A stretch of 64,000 nt of DNA, taken from contig CAKZLO010000074.1 of the NCBI GenBank assembly GCA_937127125.1, positions 46,125 through 110,124 of the forward strand, in the 5' to 3' direction. Under the pieces are notes generated by a model, which saw only the letters and a list, made by a program, of their open reading frames with translations, ran no database searches and was not told where the DNA came from. Position numbers and translations under genes: made by a program. Positions 1 to 8,724 of the stretch are shown piece after piece (the stretch's first letter is position 1; every line of letters starts with the position of its first letter). The DNA comes from an uncultured Ardenticatenia bacterium (lineage in GTDB: Bacteria; Chloroflexota; Anaerolineae; 4572-78; NAK82).

Positions 1-2
1 TG

Positions 3-1052
3 TACAATGTGACGGGGGGTATGTCGTCGATTGACGCGCCTGGGTTGAACGGGATGAAGTTGGCGGCCAAGCAGATCAACGAGGCGGGTGGTCTGTTGGG
101 GCGGCCGGTGGAGATTGTGGCGATCGACGGCAAGACGGACCAGACGGCGGTGACCAACGCTGTGTCAGAGATGATCAACGTGCACAAGGTGGTGGCGATA
201 GGTGGGTTGAATGACTCGACGTATGCGTTGGCGGCAGGTCCGATAGCGCAGGCGGCTGGGATACCCTTCGTCACGGCGGGTGCTACGTTGCCGACGTTGC
301 CGGAGCAGATAGGGGATTACTTCTTTATGACCCCCTTTGGCGACGATGCTCAGGCGTATGCGATAGCCGAGTTTGCCGTGAACGATCTGAAGGCCAAGAC
401 GGCCTGGCTGTTGGTAGATCAAGCGTATGACTTCACCACGGCGTTGGCGGCCTTCTTCAAGGAGCGTTTCACGGCGCTGGGTGGTGAGATAGTGTTGGAG
501 GACAAGTATCAGTCGGGAGACACGGACTTTTCGGCGCAGATTGCGCGGTTGAAGGCGTTGTCACCGCAGCCGGATGTCTTGTTTGTGTCAGCCATTCCGA
601 ACGAGGCGGGGATCACCACCAAGCAGATTCGTGAGGCGGGTTTGACGCAACCGATCTTGTCGGGGGATGGATTTGACACGCCGTTGATTGGTGAGGTGGC
701 GGGTGAGAATGCGGATGATGTGTACTACTCGACGCACGCCTCGCTGGACAATCCGGATCCCAAGGTGCAGAACTTTGTCAAGGCCTACAAAGAGGAATAT
801 GGTGTGGCGCCGGAGAATGCCTTTGCTGCGCTGGGCTATGATATGATGATGCAGATGGCCGATGCCATCAAGCGGGCTGGGTCGGTTGATCCGAAGGCGA
901 TTCGTGATGCTCTGGCGGAGACGAAGGACTTCCAAGGGGTGACGGGTGTGATCAGTTATGAGTCGGGCAAGCGTGTGCCGAACAAGTCGGTGACCATCAT
1001 TCGTGTCCAGGATGGCGTCTACTCCTTCGTCAAGGAGATCACACCACAGTAA
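3..1052 (+). CDS. ABC transporter substrate-binding protein, branched-chain amino acid type (5' partial)
   Basis: This is the extracytoplasmic ligand receptor of an ABC importer of the Leu/Ile/Val-binding (Peripla_BP_6) class. The frame is open from the left edge (codon phase from base 3), so the signal peptide and first residues are missing; the GTG at 9 is internal. Typical family stretches are GLNGMKLAAKQINEAGG near the left edge, a hinge-region SAIPNEAG segment and a C-terminal ALGYDMMMQMADAI helix. The family binds amino acids, amides or urea-like ligands; the true ligand cannot be read. The rest of the transporter must lie to the left, because the next gene is a creatininase-like hydrolase. 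Codon choice is unusual next to its neighbours: Leu is mostly TTG and third positions are rich in G. A strong hairpin follows the stop codon. Confidence 0.88.
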   Translation, partial: YNVTGGMSSIDAPGLNGMKLAAKQINEAGGLLGRPVEIVAIDGKTDQTAVTNAVSEMINVHKVVAIGGLNDSTYALAAGPIAQAAGIPFVTAGATLPTLPEQIGDYFFMTPFGDDAQAYAIAEFAVNDLKAKTAWLLVDQAYDFTTALAAFFKERFTALGGEIVLEDKYQSGDTDFSAQIARLKALSPQPDVLFVSAIPNEAGITTKQIREAGLTQPILSGDGFDTPLIGEVAGENADDVYYSTHASLDNPDPKVQNFVKAYKEEYGVAPENAFAALGYDMMMQMADAIKRAGSVDPKAIRDALAETKDFQGVTGVISYESGKRVPNKSVTIIRVQDGVYSFVKEITPQ

Positions 1053-1088
1053 GGCATGGCCCCGCACGCAACATTACGTTAATAACTT

Positions 1089-1120
1089 TGCGATCAGCGG
1101 TCGTATGGCCGCTGATCGCA
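1089..1120 (+). terminator. 12-bp perfect hairpin after the binding-protein gene
   Basis: Arms 1089-1100 and 1109-1120 are perfect inverted repeats (TGCGATCAGCGG and its complement) around an 8-base loop. Only a weak T run (ATTTCT) follows. It lies 37 bases after the binding-protein stop and 34 before the next start, so it may be a leaky terminator or an mRNA 3'-end stabiliser. Confidence 0.6.
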
Positions 1121-1153
1121 GCATTTCTGACGCATACAGCACAGGAGCGCTCT

Positions 1154-1909
1154 ATGCCAGTCTATCAAGCAGAAGAACTGAACGGTCACAAGTACAAAAT
1201 GCACAAGTTTACCAAAGCGATGTTCAACGTGGGCTCATTGGAGAACCATGGCGATCATCTGCCTTTCGGCACTGACTGTCTGGTCAGCTATCTGCTCGCC
1301 AAAGAGGTTGCCGACCACTTTGACGATATCTTGCTGTTGCCGCCACTCTATTATGGAATGAGTGAGCATTACAAGGATTTCCCCTTCACGATTTCGTTGC
1401 GTTATGAGACGATGACTGAGCTGTTGCGCGACATTCTGTTATCATTGCATCGTGAAGGCATCTATCGCGTATTCATCTTCAATGGCCACGATGGCAACAG
1501 CGCTCCCATCGAGATCGCAACGCGCAGCGTGAAGGTGTCGCATCCGGAAATGAAAATCGCGGTGCAGGATGCCTGGTGGATTACCGCTGGACAGTTGCTG
1601 CCACCCGGTACGTTCGAGGTGTGGAACGGACTAGGGCATGCTGGCGAGGGAGAGACAAGCATTGCGTTAGAGCTCTTCCCCCATTTAGTGGAGATGGAGT
1701 ATGCACGTGGGGTGGTGCCTCAGTTGCCCCCTCATGCTGACCTAAAGTGGAAGTTCAGTGAGTTGACCAACACTGGCGCAACAGGTGATCCCAGCAAAGG
1801 AACCCGAGAGAAGGGTGCCGCGATGCGCAAGGTGCTGGTGAACGCAATTGTGGAGTTCATTCGCTACTTGGACAGTATCAACTGGGAATACCAGCAACCG
1901 AGAACGTGA
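1154..1909 (+). CDS. Creatininase family hydrolase
   Basis: A 251-residue protein of the creatininase/creatinine amidohydrolase family, metal-dependent enzymes that open cyclic amides or act on related C-N bonds. Family signatures are visible in order: GSLENHGDHLPFGTD near the N-terminus (metal-binding E and H), FNGHDGN in the middle and LGHAGEGETS after it. The start is the ATG at 1154, preceded by AGGAGC; an in-frame start at 1088 would place the upstream hairpin inside the coding region and adds residues with no family match. Substrate is not determined. Linkage to the preceding amide/amino-acid type binding protein makes a cyclic-amide nutrient plausible, which is inference. Confidence 0.85.
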   Translation: MPVYQAEELNGHKYKMHKFTKAMFNVGSLENHGDHLPFGTDCLVSYLLAKEVADHFDDILLLPPLYYGMSEHYKDFPFTISLRYETMTELLRDILLSLHREGIYRVFIFNGHDGNSAPIEIATRSVKVSHPEMKIAVQDAWWITAGQLLPPGTFEVWNGLGHAGEGETSIALELFPHLVEMEYARGVVPQLPPHADLKWKFSELTNTGATGDPSKGTREKGAAMRKVLVNAIVEFIRYLDSINWEYQQPRT

Positions 1910-1921
1910 TCTTGGGAAACT

Positions 1922-1958
1922 GCCAGACCATAAGGATGTATGGCCCTTATGGTCTGGC
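1922..1958. terminator. Bidirectional hairpin between convergent genes
   Basis: Arms 1922-1935 and 1945-1958 are a perfect 14-bp inverted repeat (GCCAGACCATAAGG and complement) with a 9-base loop. It sits between the creatininase gene (+) and rplI (-), whose 3' ends face each other, so it probably ends transcription from both sides. There is no clear U-tract. Confidence 0.65.
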
Positions 1959-1986
1959 GTTGCCAACAGACGGAAATACACCAGGC

Positions 1987-2454
1987 CTATGAGGCGCTCT
2001 GTGCGGCGGTCTCTTCAGGCTCGATTACCACATTAATCTTGGCCACCACGTTAGCCATAAGATGTATCTCTACCTCATGTTGACCGAGCTGACGCAACGG
2101 CTGGGCTATGATCTTACGCCGATCGACTTCCTGCCCGATGCGCTCCTGCAACGCCGCCGCCAGATCGGCGGTAGTGATCGAACCATACAATTTGCCCTTT
2201 TCGCCTGCGCGTGCACGGAAGGTCAAGGTCAAACCGTCCAAGCGACGTGCTAATTCTTGAGCATCGTTCAGCTGTCGTTGCCGCTTGCGCTCTGTTGCCT
2301 GACGCAATGTCTCGATCTCCTTGAGGGAGCCCTCTGTCATACTACGCGCCAGCTTGCGGGGTATCAAAAAATTGCGTGCATAACCATCGGCCACCGAGAC
2401 AACGCTGCCAGCGTGACCCAAATTTTCCACATCCTCCAACAGCAGTACTTTCAC
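1987..2454 (-). CDS. rplI: 50S ribosomal protein L9
   Basis: Ribosomal protein L9 binds 23S rRNA in the large subunit. From the GTG at 2454 the protein reads (M)KVLLLEDVENLGHAG, matching the conserved L9 N-terminus, followed by GYARNFLIP (the RNA-binding N-domain), a long charged connecting helix, and a C-terminal domain containing LYGSITTADLA and a VEIHLMANVVAKINV strand. Length is about 155 residues, usual for the family. An in-frame ATG at 2478 would add MRKRGKRT; GTG is preferred because it matches the family start and has GAGG about 10 bases upstream. The usual rpsF-ssb-rpsR partners are not adjacent, so the gene stands alone here. Confidence 0.92.
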   Translation of the reverse strand: MKVLLLEDVENLGHAGSVVSVADGYARNFLIPRKLARSMTEGSLKEIETLRQATERKRQRQLNDAQELARRLDGLTLTFRARAGEKGKLYGSITTADLAAALQERIGQEVDRRKIIAQPLRQLGQHEVEIHLMANVVAKINVVIEPEETAAQSAS

Positions 2455-2663
2455 GGTACGCTTGCCTCGCTTTCTCATAGGGTGCTACCAAGAGCATGAA
2501 GAGTTGTATAAAAACCATGGTACCCGTAATCTGTTCACTCGGCAAGCGCGGAGACCATGTAATTCGTAGCCTATAAGGTGGAACTTGTCGGTGTTGTTTG
2601 ACGTCCACAAGGAAATGGTGTGGTTCTATATGGAGGTCTCGTTTCCACCTTGGGGGTTGCTTT

Positions 2664-2692
2664 TTGAGATGGGGTGTTATTCGTGTTATAAT
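2664..2692 (+). promoter_or_regulatory. Sigma70-type promoter for the lipoprotein operon
   Basis: TTGAGA (2664-2669) and a consensus TATAAT (2687-2692) are separated by 17 bases, about 50 bases ahead of the first lipoprotein start. It is the only good promoter seen before the 2741-9452 gene block. Confidence 0.65.
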
Positions 2693-2740
2693 TTTTTTCA
2701 CTTCTTCCGCTAGCCGAAAGGGTACAAACCGGTAGACACT

Positions 2741-3466
2741 ATGAATAAGAAATCCACTCTCTTGCTGCTTACTGTGGTTGTGCTCCTGATAGGTAGTGCT
2801 GGATGTGTGTTGACTGACACATTGTCCCGACGCCTGGGACGTCAGGCACGCACACCGCTCGCTCAAGTGTCGCGCACGCCCAGGCCAACTTTCACTGCTA
2901 CCCCGCCGTGGACAGCGACGCCGACGGACACTGCCACGCCGACAGCGACACCTACGCCTACGGTTACCCCCATTCCGACTGATACACCTATCCCAACAGA
3001 CACTCCTACTCCGGAGCCGACAAACACCCCGAGACCGCGGCCAAAGCCACCTACAGACACACCCGCACCACCGCCTACACCGGAGTACCCATTTGCAGTC
3101 GTTGAGATCAGTCCGCCTGAGTTTACCCGTACTACGAACCCGATGATCGTTGTGTTTGTTGCTATCACAGATCAGAACAACACACCCCTTGGGGGCTACA
3201 GGGTGGTGGGGGATAGTGCTCAAGCACCCTATAATTCGCACGTCGAATCACCTCCGTCGTGTTATGATTGGTGCTCTACCAGCGGTGTGGGGGGGTACGT
3301 AAAGGCTGCGAATGTGAAGTTCGAGCCAGGTCCTTTCATTGATGGCACCTGGAACATCTACCTGGTTGACGGTGCAGGGCAGCAAGTGTCGCCAGTTGTG
3401 CCTCTCACCTATAGCACGGATCCCAATACGTGGCGTTGGGATTTCGTGTTCTTCAAACGAAAATAG
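2741..3466 (+). CDS. PT-rich lipoprotein, paralogue 1
   Basis: A 241-residue predicted lipoprotein. Residues 5-17 form a hydrophobic signal segment ending in a lipobox (IGSAGC, Cys22). Residues about 43-112 are a low-complexity Pro/Thr linker of TPTDT/TPTATPT units, typical of surface proteins in Chloroflexota. The C-terminal 130 residues form a small, probably beta-rich domain with a GTWNIYLVDGAGQQVSPVV stretch. It is the first of three tandem genes of the same plan (2741, 3485, 4228) and is followed by a surface protease and a glycosyltransferase. The globular domain is not recognised. The long linker suggests the domain is displayed away from the membrane and possibly O-glycosylated, which is inference. 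Confidence 0.8.
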   Translation: MNKKSTLLLLTVVVLLIGSAGCVLTDTLSRRLGRQARTPLAQVSRTPRPTFTATPPWTATPTDTATPTATPTPTVTPIPTDTPIPTDTPTPEPTNTPRPRPKPPTDTPAPPPTPEYPFAVVEISPPEFTRTTNPMIVVFVAITDQNNTPLGGYRVVGDSAQAPYNSHVESPPSCYDWCSTSGVGGYVKAANVKFEPGPFIDGTWNIYLVDGAGQQVSPVVPLTYSTDPNTWRWDFVFFKRK

Positions 3467-3484
3467 CACGTAGCGGCGCAAAAC

Positions 3485-4195
3485 ATGAGACGTAACTTTA
3501 TCCCTTGGTTCCTTGTGCTGGTTATGTTGGGCGGTTTGGGGTGCTCTGTGGGAACGCTGCTGGTGCGTGCACCCACACCAACGCCTCAGCCCACACGCAC
3601 ACCGCGGCCAACCTTTACCTTCACACCCAATTGGACGCCGACTCGCATGCCTACCGCGACAGCAACACCCACCCAGACGCCCACTGAGACGCCGATCCCC
3701 ACCGATACGGCAACACCCACGTTAGTGCCACAGGAGGTTTCTGAGCCGGAGGAACCGGTCGAGCTGCCACCTCAGGACACGCCGACCCCAGAACCGCCTA
3801 CAGCAACGCCTACGCCACCGTATCCTTTCACTACCGAGGTATTTGTCTTCGATACACAGGGGGCGTTGGAAACGCGCGTAACCGCTTACGTGGTCGAGGT
3901 GTTTGACGCCAGCACTGGCCACTTCAAAGACTTGTGGGATTACCAGATCAAGCTGATTGACCCGATGGGCGGCGAGCACCTGAGCAATATGTCTGGCGGC
4001 AAGAATCACACCGTTGGACCAGGACTGGGCAACGATCGCTGGTTCAATACTGAAGTCAAGTTTTCCCCTTACACACCGGGTCACTATAAGGCATGGCTGA
4101 TCAAAGACGGAGTGCAGCAGTCGCCAGTGGTTGAGTTTGATATGTCGCCTTCTCCGACGCAATATGTACACATTGATTTCTTGTTGAAACACTAA
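3485..4195 (+). CDS. PT-rich lipoprotein, paralogue 2
   Basis: A 236-residue lipoprotein with signal segment 5-19 and lipobox LGGLGC (Cys20). A Pro/Thr-rich linker spans residues about 29-118, interrupted by an acidic patch (EVSEPEEPVEL). The C-terminal domain contains a GHYKAWLIKDGVQQSPVVEF strand pair that parallels GTWNIYLVDGAGQQVSPVV of paralogue 1, supporting common descent. It lies 18 bases after the first copy and 32 before the third, on the same strand, so co-transcription is likely. Function is unknown. Confidence 0.8.
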   Translation: MRRNFIPWFLVLVMLGGLGCSVGTLLVRAPTPTPQPTRTPRPTFTFTPNWTPTRMPTATATPTQTPTETPIPTDTATPTLVPQEVSEPEEPVELPPQDTPTPEPPTATPTPPYPFTTEVFVFDTQGALETRVTAYVVEVFDASTGHFKDLWDYQIKLIDPMGGEHLSNMSGGKNHTVGPGLGNDRWFNTEVKFSPYTPGHYKAWLIKDGVQQSPVVEFDMSPSPTQYVHIDFLLKH

Positions 4196-4227
4196 CCTCC
4201 ATCATCAGGAGATATCTCGGAACGAGG

Positions 4228-4944
4228 ATGAGAGCGAAGCGAAGACTCCTCTTGCTGGTAGTTGTCGTGTTAACAATAGCGACTCTGGGATGTGCGTTGA
4301 CAGAGCGGATGGCCGCAAGGCGCAGCACGCGATCCGTGACGGTGGCGCAGAAAGTTGCCACACGCACACCATTGCCGACTTTCACGCCAACCCCACCCGC
4401 GACGCCCACGCCGTTGCCCACATTAACGCCTACTAACACGCCTACCCCAACGCCGACACTCACTCCCACGCCGACCGATACGCCCACGCCAACCAACACG
4501 CCACGACCGAGGCCAAAACCCACGGAGCCACCGCCTCCTCCGGCAGAGCCGACACCTGAATATCAATTTTCGCCCGAGCCGTGGGAAGGGCAGTGGAATG
4601 GTGGTTTGGCGCAAATTCGAGGAAAAATTCGCGACCGCAACGGTCAACCAGTCAACGGATACTTTGTACAAGCGCGCTGCGGCGGCACTGTATTGGCTTC
4701 CAACCCGTCGGGTATTAATCTTTATGCCCCTGACAAGCCGTATGAACCTGGGGCTTACGATATGATCCTTAGCTCGCCGTTAGACCCGAATTCGATGTGT
4801 CGTTGGGAAGTGCGAGTAGTACAAGCCTCCAATTATGAAGAGGCAAAGAATCCGGGGGCACCTTCGCTCTCACCTGTAGGCTACTGTGACCTGAGCTGGG
4901 ACGAAATGTCCATCTGTTTCGCTAACTGGCGCAAGAACTGGTGA
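4228..4944 (+). CDS. PT-rich lipoprotein, paralogue 3
   Basis: A 238-residue lipoprotein with signal segment 7-20, lipobox ATLGC (Cys22) and a Pro/Thr linker spanning residues about 47-112. The C-terminal domain differs more from the other two: it has several cysteines (CGGT, SMCRWEV, YCDLSWDEMSICF), which could form disulfides outside the cell, and a PYEPGAYDMILSS strand resembling the PGHYKAWLI region of paralogue 2. Its stop codon overlaps the start of the metalloprotease gene by four bases (GTGA), so the two are translationally coupled. Function is unknown. Confidence 0.8.
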   Translation: MRAKRRLLLLVVVVLTIATLGCALTERMAARRSTRSVTVAQKVATRTPLPTFTPTPPATPTPLPTLTPTNTPTPTPTLTPTPTDTPTPTNTPRPRPKPTEPPPPPAEPTPEYQFSPEPWEGQWNGGLAQIRGKIRDRNGQPVNGYFVQARCGGTVLASNPSGINLYAPDKPYEPGAYDMILSSPLDPNSMCRWEVRVVQASNYEEAKNPGAPSLSPVGYCDLSWDEMSICFANWRKNW

Positions 4945-7028
4945 CCGATAGACGCGAGCGCTATGATTCTATTATTACTGGATTGCTGGTTGCAGCACTG
5001 GTAGTGCTGGCATGCCTGCTCAGTGGTGCTGGTGTATACTTCTCCTTGCGCTTAGCCCCGCTGTATCAAGCATACCTTCCCACTGCAACAGCGACGCCAA
5101 CCCCTACGCCTCTCTCTTTGCCCACTCGTGTACCGTCACCTTCCCCCACGACGCTGCCAGCCGTCTCGGAAAAGGCCAAGTACACCTCGCTGGGAAGCCA
5201 GCCAGAAGGCGCCGGCCTATCGACTGAAGAACTGCTCAGTAAGGTCGAGATTCCAGTGCGCGATCGTTTGGCACTCGCGCGCCGCCTCAAACTTTCCGAC
5301 ACACCCATACCAGCTGTAGTCAACTCGGTGCCCCCTGTTTATCACATGGGTGAGCAACAGAGCTTCTGCGTCCTGGATAGCGACGCGGTGCGTTATGAGT
5401 CCATCAACGCCACGCTGCGCTACATAGGCGACCACAGTTATTGGTGGATACAAGACGGTCACCAAGCAAGTGACGAGGCCATTGTGGCTTCAGCAAAGGA
5501 ATTTGAGCAGCATATTTATCCCACTAATCGTGACTTCTTCGGCAGCGAATGGACCCCGGGCGTAGACAATGACCCGCGTATTCACATCTTCCTGGGCGAC
5601 GTGCCCGGTGTAAGCGGCTATTTCTACAGTGCCAATGAGTATTCTCGTCTGATCAACCCATGTAGCAACGAAAAGGAAATGTTTTACATCAACATAGGTG
5701 CTGTGCCATTAGGAAGCCAAGATCTCTATGTTACTCTGGCGCACGAATTCCAGCATATGATCCACTGGCATCACGACCCCAATGAGGAGACATGGATCAA
5801 CGAAGGACTATCAAATCTTGCGGTGGAACTCAACGGCTACGAAACAACCGACATCACCTATGCCTTTAGCCGACAACCTGATACGCAACTGAATGCCTGG
5901 GCGGATGCGCCAGAGAGCACTTTTCCTCATTATGCTGCCAGCTATCTTTTTACGAGCTATTTCCTAGAGCGCTTTGGTGAGGAGATTATGCGGGAGGTGG
6001 TGGCCGAGCCGGAGAATGGCATCGCCGGTCTCAACACAATCCTGGCACGCGCAAGACGGTCACCCCGCTTTGACGACATTTTTGCCGATTGGGTGGTCGC
6101 CAACTATCTGGATGACACGACAACCGGACAGGGACAGTGGGGCTATCGGCGCCTGGATCCGCAGCCGGTGAGGATCGAAGCAGAACACAGCACCTATCCC
6201 GTTGAAATAGAAGGACAGGTGAACCAATATGCCACGGACTACTTCAGATTTGTCGGCGAAGGGGATCTCACCGTAGAGTTCGAGGGCAACACGCAAGTCA
6301 AAATCGCGCCCAATGATCCGCATAGTGGTACCTTCCAATGGTGGTCGAACCGGGGTGACGACTCGGATATGACACTGACGCGCTCATTTGACCTTTCCCA
6401 GGTGACCGAAGCGACATTGGAGTTCTGGCTCTGGTACGACATCGAAGCAGGTTGGGACTTTGCCTTTGTCGAGGTCTCTACTGATGGTGGGGAAACTTGG
6501 ACTATTCTGCCTGGTCGCTACACCAGCACGGATAACCCCAGCGGCAACAGCTTTGGCGCGGCGTGGACTGGGATTTCCGGTGGCGGAGAGACGCCACAAT
6601 GGGTGCACGAGCAGGTGGATCTCACGCCGTATGTGGGTCGGCAGGTGCAAGTACGGTTCGAGTATATTACCGATGACGCGGTTAACCATGTAGGCCTGAT
6701 GCTGGATGATATTGCCATCCCCCAAATCGGCTATTTTGATGATGTTGAGGCTGGGGATGGGGATTGGATAGCGCATGGATTTGCGCGTGTGGACAATGTG
6801 CTGCCACAGCGTTATATAGTGCAGATCATTTATGAGGGAGAAACAGTGCAGGTTCAGCGCCTGACCCTCAATCACGCCAACCGTGGCCGGTTGACAATAC
6901 CGGGGATGGGCAGGGCGCTTTCCAGTGTAGTGCTGGCGGTGAGTGGTGCAACCCCCTTCACAACTGAGCCAGCTCCATACCGTATTCGCGCCAGTATAAC
7001 GTCATTCGCCGACGGGGCAGACAGTTGA
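4941..7028 (+). CDS. Membrane-anchored HExxH metalloprotease with jelly-roll domain
   Basis: A 695-residue surface protease, probably zinc dependent. Residues about 12-35 form an N-terminal membrane anchor, followed by a short Pro/Thr linker (about 47-72). The catalytic domain carries AHEFQH (His268, Glu269, His272) and then NEG (287-289), a pattern of immune-inhibitor-A-like and hyicolysin-like peptidases. Residues about 470-600 match a choice-of-anchor/MAM-like beta domain (SFDLSQVTEATLEFWLWYD, STDGGETW), common in secreted proteases. It starts with GTG overlapping the preceding lipoprotein stop and ends overlapping the next gene by four bases. Substrates are unknown; the lipoproteins beside it are candidates for processing or partnership. 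Assignment to M6 or M30 is not certain. Confidence 0.82.
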   Translation: MTDRRERYDSIITGLLVAALVVLACLLSGAGVYFSLRLAPLYQAYLPTATATPTPTPLSLPTRVPSPSPTTLPAVSEKAKYTSLGSQPEGAGLSTEELLSKVEIPVRDRLALARRLKLSDTPIPAVVNSVPPVYHMGEQQSFCVLDSDAVRYESINATLRYIGDHSYWWIQDGHQASDEAIVASAKEFEQHIYPTNRDFFGSEWTPGVDNDPRIHIFLGDVPGVSGYFYSANEYSRLINPCSNEKEMFYINIGAVPLGSQDLYVTLAHEFQHMIHWHHDPNEETWINEGLSNLAVELNGYETTDITYAFSRQPDTQLNAWADAPESTFPHYAASYLFTSYFLERFGEEIMREVVAEPENGIAGLNTILARARRSPRFDDIFADWVVANYLDDTTTGQGQWGYRRLDPQPVRIEAEHSTYPVEIEGQVNQYATDYFRFVGEGDLTVEFEGNTQVKIAPNDPHSGTFQWWSNRGDDSDMTLTRSFDLSQVTEATLEFWLWYDIEAGWDFAFVEVSTDGGETWTILPGRYTSTDNPSGNSFGAAWTGISGGGETPQWVHEQVDLTPYVGRQVQVRFEYITDDAVNHVGLMLDDIAIPQIGYFDDVEAGDGDWIAHGFARVDNVLPQRYIVQIIYEGETVQVQRLTLNHANRGRLTIPGMGRALSSVVLAVSGATPFTTEPAPYRIRASITSFADGADS

Positions 7029-7768
7029 ATCTGAAACTTTCCGTTATCATTCCCGTGTACAATGAGGCTGCCACCCTGCGCGAGATCCTGAGTCGCGTTC
7101 GAAAAGTGGACATTGCCATCCAGGTTGACTTTGGCCCCTATAGTCATCTGGAGCAGCCGCTTCGCGTGGAGAAGGAACTCATCGTGGTGGACGACGGTTC
7201 ACGCGATGGTTCGCGCGAGATTATTCGGGAGGAGGAAACAGCCGGACACATCCGCGCCTTCTACCATTCCCACAATCAAGGCAAAGGGGCAGCGGTGCGG
7301 ACCGGCTTGCAACACGCCTCCGGCGATTTCATTGTGGTACAGGATGCCGACTTAGAATATGATCCGCGTGAGTATCGTGTTCTTTTACTACCGCTCCTGG
7401 AAGGACGTGCCCGGGTTGTCTATGGGTCGCGCTTCCGTGGTGGACCAACCAAGGCAATGTTCTTCACCCACATGTTGGGCAACCGTTTCCTCACCTTGGT
7501 CACAAATATCCTCTATGACTCAATCATCACCGATATGGAAACTTGCTACAAGTGCTTCTGCGCCGATGTGGTGCGTGGCATCCCGTTGAAGGCACGTGGC
7601 TTCGAGTTCGAGCCGGAGATCACTGCCAAGGTGCTCAAGCGCGGCTATCGCATTTATGAGGTACCAATTTCGTACACCGGGCGTGAATTCCACGAGGGCA
7701 AGAAGATTAGCTGGCGCGATGGCTTCAAGGCACTTTGGACGCTTATCAAATATCGCTTTGTAGACTGA
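7025..7768 (+). CDS. Glycosyltransferase family 2 (dolichyl-phosphate sugar synthase type)
   Basis: A 247-residue cytoplasmic GT2 enzyme that transfers a sugar from a nucleotide donor, probably onto a polyprenyl phosphate. The GT-A fold begins with LSVIIPVYNEAATL; DDG is at 56-58, QGKGAAVRTGL at 85-95 and the metal-binding DAD at 107-109. There is no C-terminal membrane domain, as in soluble DPM1-type enzymes. The start is TTG at 7025, overlapping the protease stop (TTGA). Coupled translation with a surface protease and Thr-rich lipoproteins suggests a role in supplying lipid-linked sugar for surface glycans or O-glycosylation; this is inference. Confidence 0.88.
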   Translation: MNLKLSVIIPVYNEAATLREILSRVRKVDIAIQVDFGPYSHLEQPLRVEKELIVVDDGSRDGSREIIREEETAGHIRAFYHSHNQGKGAAVRTGLQHASGDFIVVQDADLEYDPREYRVLLLPLLEGRARVVYGSRFRGGPTKAMFFTHMLGNRFLTLVTNILYDSIITDMETCYKCFCADVVRGIPLKARGFEFEPEITAKVLKRGYRIYEVPISYTGREFHEGKKISWRDGFKALWTLIKYRFVD

Positions 7769-7770
7769 GT

Positions 7771-8724
7771 ATGCAACAACCTGTCGTGGTGCTGGGCAAT
7801 CCAGTGTTAGATTGCATACTAGAGGTGGAACAGCTACCGTCAGCACCTGGTGCGCGGTATGAAATACAAGCGCTGAGCATTGGGCCCGGTGGCGCAGCGA
7901 ATATAATGATCGGGACTGTACGCCTGGGGTTGCCGGTCCAGGCACTTGGGGCGGTGGGCGATGATGTTCCTGGGCGGCGCCTGCTCCGCTGGCTTAGTGC
8001 AGAGGGAGTGGATGTGCAGTTCCTCACTAAAGTGTCTGGCAAACGCACAGCGCGTGTGTTTGTGTTGACCACGTCCCAAGGGATTCAATCTTTCCTCGGC
8101 TACCATCCTCCTACCAATGGCCCGTCAAGTCTTCCACCAGCTTGGCAAGAAGCGATTCAGCACGGGGTATCTTTCTATTGCGATGGCTGGAGTTGTAGAA
8201 GTCTGGGCACAACCCTGGTGCGACAGGCCATGCAGACAGCAAAAGCTGCAGGTGTCCCGGTCTTTTTCGACCCAGGACCACAAGTGCAACTCTGCGCCGC
8301 CAGTCAGCTGGCTGATCTCTTGCGCGAGACCACTGTACTGATGCTCACCGAGGAAGAAGCGCGCGTCTTGCTTCCGGGTGCACTCACGTTGCCAGATCTA
8401 GCTTCTGCCTTGCAAGCATATGGCCCTCAGCTGGTTGTGATTAAGCGTGGGGCTCTTGGCTGTTTGGTGCAGCGGGGTGACGAGGTGGTGCTCCACCCTG
8501 GCTTTACGGTTTCAGTGCGCGACACCACTGCTGCCGGCGATGCGGTGTCTGCTGCTATGTTGTTGGGTTGGTTGCGTCATTATGAGTTGCCACAGCTGGC
8601 TGTCCTGTTGAACGCCGCCGGTGCTGTCGCCGTGCAACGGCTAGGAGGCGGCTTCAATATGCCCCGTTTGGCTGAAATCCAGGCCTTGTTGCAGCAGCAT
8701 GGGAGAGCGACGGATTGGATGTGA
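7771..8724 (+). CDS. PfkB family carbohydrate kinase
   Basis: A 317-residue ribokinase-type kinase that phosphorylates a sugar or nucleoside with ATP. The N-terminal substrate region has GNPVLDCILEVEQLP and GPGGAANIMIGTVRLG; the C-terminal signature DTTAAGD (251-257) holds the catalytic base Asp257 and the anion hole. The second position of the usual DTxGAGD is Ala here instead of Gly, a small variation. The ATG at 7771 lies two bases after the preceding stop. The specific substrate cannot be read. Location inside the lipoprotein/glycosyltransferase operon suggests sugar activation, but this is weak evidence. Confidence 0.85.
   Translation: MQQPVVVLGNPVLDCILEVEQLPSAPGARYEIQALSIGPGGAANIMIGTVRLGLPVQALGAVGDDVPGRRLLRWLSAEGVDVQFLTKVSGKRTARVFVLTTSQGIQSFLGYHPPTNGPSSLPPAWQEAIQHGVSFYCDGWSCRSLGTTLVRQAMQTAKAAGVPVFFDPGPQVQLCAASQLADLLRETTVLMLTEEEARVLLPGALTLPDLASALQAYGPQLVVIKRGALGCLVQRGDEVVLHPGFTVSVRDTTAAGDAVSAAMLLGWLRHYELPQLAVLLNAAGAVAVQRLGGGFNMPRLAEIQALLQQHGRATDWM

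Noticed and set aside
2863..3168. Tandem-repeat appearance of the Pro/Thr linker DNA
   Set aside because: Considered as a CRISPR or minisatellite, but the units are irregular TPT-type codons within one continuous coding frame.
2342..3241. Long open frame on the minus strand opposite the first lipoprotein
   Set aside because: Its composition (Arg/Cys/Gly runs) is the antisense of Pro/Thr repeat codons; it has no ribosome site and overlaps rplI and a well-supported lipoprotein.
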